From: Chryseobacterium sp. UBA6632
GTDB taxonomy: Bacteria > Bacteroidota > Bacteroidia > Flavobacteriales > Weeksellaceae
Assembly: GCA_002455915.1 (NCBI GenBank)
Contig: DKLU01000214.1
Coordinates: 5,811-13,022 of the forward strand
Direction of reading: 5' to 3'
Length of the DNA stretch: 7,212 nt
A program made the translations under genes and the position numbers. Below the pieces are notes generated by a model. It did not search any database. It worked only from the letters and a program-made list of their open reading frames with translations, and was not told where the DNA came from. Of this stretch, positions 1 to 5,185 are shown one piece after another (the first letter of the stretch is position 1; each line of letters opens with the position of its first letter).

Positions 1-114
1 TGAAAAATATTTCCAATATTGGTTTTTTACTTTTGGATAGTAAATTAAAGCAATCAAAGCGGTAAATCCTTCTACCCAAGTGATAGTATCGTAAAGTATT
101 TGCGGAAGATTCAT
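1..114 (-). CDS. N-terminal fragment of a small membrane protein, unrecognised family (3' end beyond window)
   Basis: Reading leftward from an ATG at 114-112, 38 codons stay open to the window edge. The protein begins MNLPQILYDTITW and continues through a hydrophobic stretch (about residues 12-31, including TALIALIYYP), then a charged and aromatic segment with KVKNQYWKYF. This pattern suggests a first membrane helix followed by a basic cytoplasmic turn, so a polytopic inner-membrane protein is likely. The style recalls uncharacterised membrane proteins of Chryseobacterium, but I do not recognise the family and assign no function. The start is supported by a promoter-like pair about 50-80 bp upstream and by the lack of a longer in-frame ATG context. 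No Shine-Dalgarno is visible, as is usual in this phylum. The gene is divergent from the FKBP lipoprotein gene, with about 220 bp between the starts. Confidence 0.6.
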   Translation of the reverse strand, partial: MNLPQILYDTITWVEGFTALIALIYYPKVKNQYWKYFS

Positions 115-164
115 GAATTTAGTTTAATAAAATCAGTCATACTTACATTTTGTGAATTAAACTG

Positions 165-194
165 CAAATATCGATAAAAAATAAGTGCTGCAAA
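165..194 (-). promoter_or_regulatory. Candidate promoter for the minus-strand membrane protein
   Basis: On the minus strand a TTTG (194-191) lies 18 bp upstream of GATATTTG (172-165). The second element matches the Bacteroidota -7 consensus TAnnTTTG at all but its first base, and the spacing suits a -33/-7 pair. Transcription would start near position 160, giving a leader of roughly 45 nt before the ATG at 114. This is motif reading only; AT-rich DNA yields such matches by chance. Confidence 0.4.
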
Positions 195-295
195 CCAAGT
201 CTATTAGGTTACACTATTTTTATTGATTAAATGCCAGATGATAATTTTTAGAACAGAAAACTTTTTTGTGACAGGGAAAATTCTGTAATAAATGA

Positions 296-303
296 TAGAT
301 TTG
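296..303 (+). promoter_or_regulatory. Candidate -7 element for the FKBP lipoprotein gene
   Basis: TAGATTTG is an exact match to the Bacteroidota -7 consensus TAnnTTTG, 32 bp before the start codon at 336, which would give a leader of about 25 nt. The nearest TTTG upstream (265-268) is 27 bp away, longer than the usual spacing, so the -33 half is weak or absent. Confidence 0.45.
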
Positions 304-335
304 CATCAATTATTTAAAAATTATAAAATTATCCA

Positions 336-1040
336 ATGAAAAGACAGACTATCGCATTATTTTGCATAGCAGCATTTAGTATTTCTTGTGCTAAAAATGA
401 TGATAAACAAGACGACAACAAATATACAGATGAACAAAAAGCTTCTTATTACATAGGTTTAAGCATTGCTCAAAACATGAAACAAGAAGGTTTTAAGGTA
501 GATGAAAAGCTTTTGGCTCAGGCTATTAAAGAAGAGATGGATGGAGGAAAAAAGTTGATGCCGGCTGAAGAAATGGATGCCTTTATGCAGGAGTTTATGC
601 AAAAGCAGCATGAAAAAAAGCAAGCTATAGCGGGAGGGCAAGCAGATGAAAATAAGAAAAAAGGTTTGGAGTTTCTCACGAAAAATAAAAGCAACCCAAA
701 AGTGAAAACGACAGCTTCCGGTTTACAGTACGAGGTATTGCAGGAAGGTGATGGTAAAACAAAACCAACAGCGGCAGACGTTGTACAGGTAAAATATACC
801 GGAAAGCTTCTGGATGGAACTGTTTTCGACTCTACCGACAAAAATGGAGGCGCACCGATGGACATTAATTTGGGTGGCGTAATCAAAGGATGGACAGAAG
901 GAATTCAGTTGATGAGCAAAGGATCTAAGTACAGATTTTACATCCCGTCGGATTTGGCGTATGGAGACAATGGTGCCGGACCAGCAATTCCTCCAGGCGC
1001 TACCATCATTTTTGATGTAGAATTAGTGGGTATAAAATAG
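336..1040 (+). CDS. FKBP-type peptidyl-prolyl cis-trans isomerase, lipoprotein
   Basis: This 234-residue protein should catalyse cis-trans isomerisation of Xaa-Pro bonds and help fold proteins in the cell envelope. Residues 1-17 are a lipoprotein signal peptide (basic MKR, hydrophobic core) ending in the lipobox FSISC, with Cys18 as the lipidated residue. An acidic, Asn- and Lys-rich linker follows (19-30). Residues 31-115 are a helical, charged region like the FKBP N-terminal dimerisation domain of the Mip, FkpA and FklB proteins (YYIGLSIAQNMK near 38-49). The catalytic FKBP domain spans about 124-234. Its expected active-site residues are present: Tyr154, Phe164, Asp165, Val182-Ile183, Trp186, Tyr209 and Phe226, with the closing GATIIFDVELVGI. 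Length and domain order match Mip/FkpA-like enzymes, so it is intact. The gene is monocistronic: its 3' end converges on clpB with a hairpin between. The family is clear; individual substrates are unknown. Confidence 0.95.
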   Translation: MKRQTIALFCIAAFSISCAKNDDKQDDNKYTDEQKASYYIGLSIAQNMKQEGFKVDEKLLAQAIKEEMDGGKKLMPAEEMDAFMQEFMQKQHEKKQAIAGGQADENKKKGLEFLTKNKSNPKVKTTASGLQYEVLQEGDGKTKPTAADVVQVKYTGKLLDGTVFDSTDKNGGAPMDINLGGVIKGWTEGIQLMSKGSKYRFYIPSDLAYGDNGAGPAIPPGATIIFDVELVGIK

Positions 1041-1107
1041 AGATATTGTTGATGGTAAGGTCTGCAACAATGAAATTTGCTTATTTTACAGCTGATGTAC
1101 TACAAAT

Positions 1108-1141
1108 AAAATTTCCGCAGACAAAAATCTGCGGAAATTTT
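1108..1141. terminator. Bidirectional intrinsic terminator between the FKBP gene and clpB
   Basis: A perfect 13-bp stem (1108-1120 with 1129-1141, core TTTCCGCAG/CTGCGGAAA) encloses an 8-nt A-rich loop. On the plus strand the stem runs into TTTTT at 1138-1142. On the minus strand it runs into TTTTATTT. It lies 67 bp past the FKBP stop and 29 bp past the clpB stop, so it can end both convergent transcripts. Confidence 0.85.
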
Positions 1142-1170
1142 TCAAAAATAATATATATGAAAAAAACTAC

Positions 1171-3777
1171 TTATTGTTCGGCAGGTCTGAATACCAAACC
1201 TGTTTCCTCGAAATAATCTAAAGTGATTCTGTCGCCGTCATTCACGGTTCCTGCCAGAATTTCTCTTGATAATTTATTTAAAACTTCCTGTTGAATAACT
1301 CTTTTCAACGGTCTTGCTCCGAAAGCAGGATCATATCCTTTATTCATCAGATAATCTACAGCGTCTTGCGTTGCTGTCATAATGATATTTCGCTTTGCTA
1401 ACATATCATTGAATCCTCTCAACTGATACGTCACAATTTTTCCGATTTCTTTTTTTCTTAAAGGCTGGAACAATACCACCTCATCGATTCTGTTTAAAAA
1501 CTCAGGACGTAAGGTCTGTTTCAATAAATCAAAAACCTCATCTTTTGCTTCGTCTAAAGCTTCCGGACTGATATTATCATCCTTGTCACGCTGAGCAGAA
1601 TAGAAACGCTCCTGAATTAAATGTGAACCTAAATTCGAAGTCATAATGATAATCGAATTTTTGAAATTTACAACTCTGCCTTTATTGTCTGTCAATCTTC
1701 CGTCATCCAAAACCTGCAACAACGTGTTGAAAACATCAGGATGCGCTTTTTCAATTTCATCCAAAAGCACGACAGAATAAGGTCTTCTTCTTACTGCTTC
1801 CGTCAATTGTCCACCTTCATCATAACCAACGTATCCAGGAGGCGCACCCACCAATCTCGAAACACTGTGACGTTCCTGATATTCACTCATATCGATTCTC
1901 GTCATATTGTTTTCATCATCGAATAAAAACTCTGCTAGCGCTTTTGCCAGTTCGGTTTTTCCGACCCCGGTTGTTCCTAAGAATAAGAATGAACCAATTG
2001 GTTTTTTATCGTCACTTAATCCCGCTCTGTTTCTTCTGATGGCATCTGCAACAGCGGTAATCGCCTCATCTTGCCCGACAACTCTGTGATGAAGTTGGTT
2101 TTCAAGACTTAATAATTTTTCTCTTTCAGATTGAAGGAGTTTGGTTACAGGAATTCCTGTCCATTTTGCAATCACTTCAGAGATATTTTCGGAAGTTACT
2201 TCTTCTTTAATCAATTCATTCTGATGGTTTTGCATCTCCAATTCCAGTTTCTGCAAAGCATCTTCTCTTTCTTTGATTTTTCCGTATTGGATTTCGGCTA
2301 CTTTCGCATAATCTCCTGCTCTTGAAGCTCTTTCTGCTTCCAGTTTCAAAGATTCTATATCTTTTTTAATCTGAGTTAAATCCTCAGATTTTTGTTTTTC
2401 TTTCAACCATTTAGCATTGATTTCATTTCTCTGCTCAGAAATTTTTGCAATGTCTTCTTTTAAATGGTCGATTTTCGTCTGATTTCCTTCTCTTGAAATC
2501 GCAGCCAATTCAATTTCCATCTGCATCAGTTTTCTGTCTAAAACATCCAATTCTTCTGGTTTTGAATTGATTTCCATTCTCAATTTAGCTGAAGCTTCAT
2601 CAATCAAATCAATTGCTTTATCTGGTAAAAATCTGTCCGAAATATATCGTTGAGACATTTCCACCGCCGCAATAATCGCTTCATCTTTGATTCTTACTTT
2701 GTGGTGAGCTTCATATTTATCTTTAATTCCACGAAGAATGGATATCGCCGACTCTGTATCCGGTTCTTCCACCATCACTTTCTGGAAACGTCTTTCCAAC
2801 GCTTTATCCTTTTCAAAATATTTTTGATATTCATTCAAAGTGGTTGCACCGATGGCTCTTAATTCACCTCTTGCCAAAGCTGGTTTTAAGATATTGGCAG
2901 CATCCATCGCGCCTTCGCCACCTCCGGCTCCAACCAAAGTGTGGATTTCGTCAATGAAAAGAATAATTTGTCCTTCTGATTTAATAACCTCATTGACCAC
3001 AGATTTTAAACGTTCTTCAAATTCTCCTTTATATTTTGCTCCAGCAATCAACGCACCCATATCTAGTGAATACAAGGTTTTATCCTGCAAGTTTTCAGGA
3101 ACATCGCCATTGATAATTCTGTGTGCAATTCCTTCTGCGATGGCGGTTTTACCAACACCGGGTTCACCAATCAAAATCGGATTGTTTTTGGTTCTTCTTG
3201 AAAGAATCTGCAAAACTCTTCTGATCTCTTCATCACGACCAATTACGGGATCTAATTTTCCTTCTGCCGCTAATTCGTTGAAGTTTTTGGCATATTTATT
3301 TAGAGACTGATAAGTTTCTTCAGAACTTGCAGAAGTCGCCTTCGAACCTTTTCTTAATTCTTTAATTGCTCCTTCCAAAAGGTTTTTCGTAACGCCCATA
3401 TCTTTCAGTATTTTTGAAACTTCTGAATTAGTTTCTAATAATGAAAGCCATAAATGTTCGATCGTTACAAATTCGTCGCCCATTTTTTTAGCGATGTTGG
3501 GTGCATCAAGCAAAACTTTGTTCGCTGATTGTGAAAGGTAAATATTTCCTCCCTGCACTTTAGGAAGTTTTTCTAAATTTTCACGATTGCGCTCTCTTAC
3601 CAAAATGGCATCTGCTTCAGATTTTTTCAATAAGAAAGGCGATATATTTTCATCCACCTGGAAAATTCCTTCCAGTACATGTTGAGGTTCTATTTGTTGG
3701 TTGCCAAATTCCATTGCCACTTGTTGTGCAGCTTGGATGGCTTCTTGTGATTTTACTGTATAATGATTTAAGTTCAT
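1171..3777 (-). CDS. clpB: ATP-dependent protein disaggregase ClpB (Hsp100)
   Basis: ClpB is a hexameric cytoplasmic AAA+ machine that threads aggregated proteins through its pore and works with the DnaK system. At 868 residues it has the family's normal length and every expected part. The two-repeat Clp N-domain covers about 1-145. NBD1 has Walker A GEPGVGKT (204-211), pore loop KYKG (Tyr249), Walker B with Asp276-Glu277, and arginine fingers Arg329-Arg330. A long charged coiled-coil M-domain (about 405-525) separates ClpB from ClpA and ClpC and is the DnaK contact site in the family. NBD2 has Walker A GTTGVGKT (601-608), pore loop GYVGYDEGG (about 648-656), Walker B LLDE (Asp673-Glu674), sensor 1 TSN (Asn715), the RPEFLNRIDE motif (Arg763) and sensor 2 GARPLKR (820-826). 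There is no ClpP-docking tripeptide loop that I can see. The start ATG gives the standard N-terminus (MNLNHYT). No CIRCE operator is seen upstream. Confidence 0.99.
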   Translation of the reverse strand: MNLNHYTVKSQEAIQAAQQVAMEFGNQQIEPQHVLEGIFQVDENISPFLLKKSEADAILVRERNRENLEKLPKVQGGNIYLSQSANKVLLDAPNIAKKMGDEFVTIEHLWLSLLETNSEVSKILKDMGVTKNLLEGAIKELRKGSKATSASSEETYQSLNKYAKNFNELAAEGKLDPVIGRDEEIRRVLQILSRRTKNNPILIGEPGVGKTAIAEGIAHRIINGDVPENLQDKTLYSLDMGALIAGAKYKGEFEERLKSVVNEVIKSEGQIILFIDEIHTLVGAGGGEGAMDAANILKPALARGELRAIGATTLNEYQKYFEKDKALERRFQKVMVEEPDTESAISILRGIKDKYEAHHKVRIKDEAIIAAVEMSQRYISDRFLPDKAIDLIDEASAKLRMEINSKPEELDVLDRKLMQMEIELAAISREGNQTKIDHLKEDIAKISEQRNEINAKWLKEKQKSEDLTQIKKDIESLKLEAERASRAGDYAKVAEIQYGKIKEREDALQKLELEMQNHQNELIKEEVTSENISEVIAKWTGIPVTKLLQSEREKLLSLENQLHHRVVGQDEAITAVADAIRRNRAGLSDDKKPIGSFLFLGTTGVGKTELAKALAEFLFDDENNMTRIDMSEYQERHSVSRLVGAPPGYVGYDEGGQLTEAVRRRPYSVVLLDEIEKAHPDVFNTLLQVLDDGRLTDNKGRVVNFKNSIIIMTSNLGSHLIQERFYSAQRDKDDNISPEALDEAKDEVFDLLKQTLRPEFLNRIDEVVLFQPLRKKEIGKIVTYQLRGFNDMLAKRNIIMTATQDAVDYLMNKGYDPAFGARPLKRVIQQEVLNKLSREILAGTVNDGDRITLDYFEETGLVFRPAEQ

Positions 3778-3790
3778 ATTTTATATTTTT

Positions 3791-3860
3791 TTTGATTCTT
3801 TAATCTTTAGTTTTCAATTTTAGATTGTAAACATCAGATTTCAGACCATAAGACGTAAAT
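3791..3860. repeat. Degenerate 7-bp tandem array upstream of clpB
   Basis: About ten consecutive heptamers follow a loose consensus YTTARAY. Examples in phase are ctttagt (3805-3811), tttagat (3819-3825), atcagat (3833-3839), ttcagac (3840-3846) and cgtaaat (3854-3860). Position 5 of the unit is a purine in all ten units as read and position 3 a pyrimidine in all ten. The array begins 13 bp before the clpB start codon, so it lies in its leader or promoter. The low complexity of AT-rich DNA could exaggerate the pattern. Confidence 0.5.
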
Positions 3861-3932
3861 AAATGTTAATTTTTAAATCTGATTTTCTAAATTCTGATGC
3901 CTTCAATCTTATTTAATCATTTAATTCTGATG
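3833..3932. repeat. Short direct and inverted copies of a TCTGATG-type motif
   Basis: ATCAGATTT (3833-3841) is the exact inverse of AAATCTGAT (3875-3883). The related 10-mer AATTCTGATG occurs twice in direct orientation (3890-3899 and 3923-3932), 33 bp apart. These could be regulator sites for clpB or relics of local duplication; they partly overlap the heptamer array. Confidence 0.45.
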
Positions 3933-3978
3933 GGTATATCGCAAAAAGTGTTCAATTGTTGAATTTTTAAAAATATTG

Positions 3979-4062
3979 GACAAAATTTCCGAATTGTGTA
4001 TTTTTAATTGATTTGAGAAAGACAAAATTTCCGATTATGCTTAAATTGAATAAAAATTATTG
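3979..4062. repeat. Decayed 42-bp tandem duplication
   Basis: GACAAAATTTCCGA occurs at 3979-3992 and again, identical, at 4021-4034. The second copy starts exactly where a 42-bp first unit would end. Further along, both units carry similar AATTGA or AATTGAA blocks with small gaps, consistent with an old head-to-tail duplication. A step of 42 bp is close to four helical turns, which would also fit paired protein-binding sites. Confidence 0.55.
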
Positions 4063-4116
4063 GAAGAACCGTCCGATTTGGGTAAATAATAAAATACAAC
4101 TCCTCTTGTTTTTGAA

Positions 4117-4249
4117 TTAAACCATTAAGATTTTCATTAAGAGGTTTAGAATATTTAAGATATGCTTTGCTTTTAGAGTAATGCTTATTAAAATCTATTT
4201 GATTTTTTCTTAATTGAACTTCATACCTTAAATTTTCTTAGTGGTTTAA
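4117..4249. repeat. 133-bp foldback element with imperfect terminal inverted repeats
   Basis: The left end TTAAACCATTAAGA (4117-4130) matches the inverse of the right end TCTTAGTGGTTTAA (4236-4249) at 13 of 14 positions. Weaker inverse similarity continues inward, with TTAAG-type blocks on both sides. The middle has AATGCTT and ATGCTTTGC words. No transposase or target duplication is visible. This resembles AT-rich dispersed intergenic repeats that I recall from Chryseobacterium genomes, so a small non-autonomous repeat family is my best guess. A large transcribed hairpin is an alternative. Confidence 0.55.
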
Positions 4250-4358
4250 ATAAATTTTTGAGATTTATTATTTTTAAAATGTATAATGAAGTATTTAGCT
4301 TCTAATTCTTGAGTTAAAAATCATCCTCTCAAAATCAAAATATTAAAATCAAAATAAG

Positions 4359-4366
4359 TACTTTTG
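4359..4366 (+). promoter_or_regulatory. Candidate -7 element for the TetR-type regulator
   Basis: TACTTTTG matches TAnnTTTG exactly and ends only 11 bp before the ATG at 4378. Transcription would begin within a few bases of the start codon, giving a very short leader. No TTG or TTTG is found 17-23 bp upstream, so the -33 half is missing, and an activator or a different promoter is possible. Confidence 0.45.
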
Positions 4367-4377
4367 CGTTTTACCAA

Positions 4378-4956
4378 ATGGAGCTTAAAGAAAAACAAAA
4401 GAAAATATTAGAAGTAGCAGTTGAACTTTTCAAAGAGAAAGGGTATTTGGGCAGTTCTGTGAGGGACTTGGCAACGAAACTCAACATTAAGGCGGCTTCT
4501 TTATATGCACACATCCGTTCGAAAGAAGAAATTCTGGAATGGATTTGTTTTGGAATTGCTCAGGAGTTTTTTGATGAACTTCAAGAGGTAAAAAACACAA
4601 ATCTTCCGCCGAGAGAAAAGCTTGATCTTTTTCTGGATAAGCATTTGTCGGTTGTTTTAAAAAACCGAGATGTAACTCATATTTATTCCAACGAATGGAA
4701 ACATTTGGAAGAAAGACTTCCCGAATTTGTGGAATTAAGAAAGAATTATCAGCAGGAAGTTGAAAATTTGATCTCTGAAATTTATCAGGCAGAAAATTGG
4801 GAACTCAAATCTCCGGCTTTTACCACACGTTTTATTCTTCATACTTTAAACAATTCTTATTTCTGGTTCAAAAGAAATATTGATTCAGGAACTGAAATTA
4901 CCGATGAAATCAGAGATAAAATCCTTTTTGGGCTTTTAGGGAATAATTTGAAATAA
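4378..4956 (+). CDS. TetR/AcrR family transcriptional regulator
   Basis: This 192-residue protein has the standard TetR-family size. The N-terminus (residues 5-50) is a typical TetR DNA-binding domain: a first helix ILEVAVELFKEKGY, then the helix-turn-helix SVRDLATKLNIKAASLYAHIRSKEEIL, with recognition helix around 38-47. The remainder is helical and variable, as expected for ligand binding and dimerisation, with aromatic-rich segments (YSNEWKHLEERLPEF near 103-117, NSYFWFKR near 159-166). The family normally forms dimers that repress nearby genes until a small molecule binds. The only adjacent same-strand gene is the ABC exporter 229 bp downstream, which is therefore the first candidate target besides autoregulation, but this is inferred from position only. 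The start ATG gives the normal family N-terminus. The ligand cannot be predicted. Confidence 0.93.
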   Translation: MELKEKQKKILEVAVELFKEKGYLGSSVRDLATKLNIKAASLYAHIRSKEEILEWICFGIAQEFFDELQEVKNTNLPPREKLDLFLDKHLSVVLKNRDVTHIYSNEWKHLEERLPEFVELRKNYQQEVENLISEIYQAENWELKSPAFTTRFILHTLNNSYFWFKRNIDSGTEITDEIRDKILFGLLGNNLK

Positions 4957-5010
4957 AAAAGATGGGATAATTTTATTCCTCTCGATTTTTTGTTAAGTAT
5001 CACAACGAAA

Positions 5011-5065
5011 TATAGATAAGGAGTGTGTTTTTAAAAGATATAATCGACTTTATCTTTCATCTATA
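5011..5065. repeat. Nested inverted repeats between the TetR-type gene and the ABC exporter
   Basis: An inner pair AAAGATA (5034-5040) and TATCTTT (5051-5057) with a 10-nt loop lies within an outer pair TATAGAT (5011-5017) and ATCTATA (5059-5065). All are exact 7-bp inverses. The set could be an operator or a weak transcript-end structure for the regulator gene; it has no T-tract directly after it and is AT-rich, so chance is a real alternative. Confidence 0.35.
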
Positions 5066-5138
5066 CCATAAATAACACCTATCTGTAATTTTCATGAGTA
5101 TTTCATAAACTTGTAAAGCCTGTCAATTTGGAAAGTCT

Positions 5139-5146
5139 TATTTTTG
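5139..5146 (+). promoter_or_regulatory. Candidate -7 element for the ABC exporter gene
   Basis: TATTTTTG matches TAnnTTTG exactly. Transcription from it would start near 5150 and give a leader of about 35 nt to the ATG at 5186. The nearest suitable TTG upstream (5111-5113) is 25 bp away, slightly long for a -33 partner. The element also contains the TTG at 5144, which argues against that codon being the start of the gene. Confidence 0.5.
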
Positions 5147-5185
5147 CAGAGAATTTTTAAATTAATTCTTTCTTCAATTCGAACA

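Larger units (their letters stand above)
3778..4377. other. 600-bp intergenic region between divergent clpB and the TetR-type gene, repeat-rich
   Basis: I find no convincing coding frame and no tRNA, rRNA or CRISPR structure in this AT-rich stretch. It holds a degenerate heptamer array next to clpB, scattered copies of a CTGAT-containing motif, a short palindrome (TTCAATTGTTGAA, 3951-3963), a decayed 42-bp tandem duplication, and a 133-bp foldback element. A promoter for the TetR-type gene sits at its right end. I could not identify a clear clpB promoter: the best minus-strand -7 candidates, at 3822-3815 (TAAAATTG) and 3911-3904 (TAAGATTG), each miss one base of the consensus and lack a well-spaced -33 element. 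Confidence 0.75.

Noticed and set aside
253..286. ACAGAA/TTCTGT inverted pair upstream of the FKBP gene
   Set aside because: Only six base pairs with a 22-bp spacer in AT-rich DNA; easily chance.
518..886. 122-codon minus-strand open frame
   Set aside because: It is antisense to the well-supported FKBP lipoprotein, and its composition (many Ser, Phe, Cys) is what antisense reading of that gene produces.
2840..3310. 156-codon plus-strand open frame
   Set aside because: It lies wholly antisense to the ClpB NBD1 region, whose reading frame has every conserved motif. The translated product has no domain signs, so it is a shadow frame.
4963..4996. Possible intrinsic terminator after the TetR-type gene
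   Set aside because: GGGATA can pair with TATTCC around a 4-nt loop only with a wobble pair, and the T-run begins about eight bases later. The hairpin is too weak to call.
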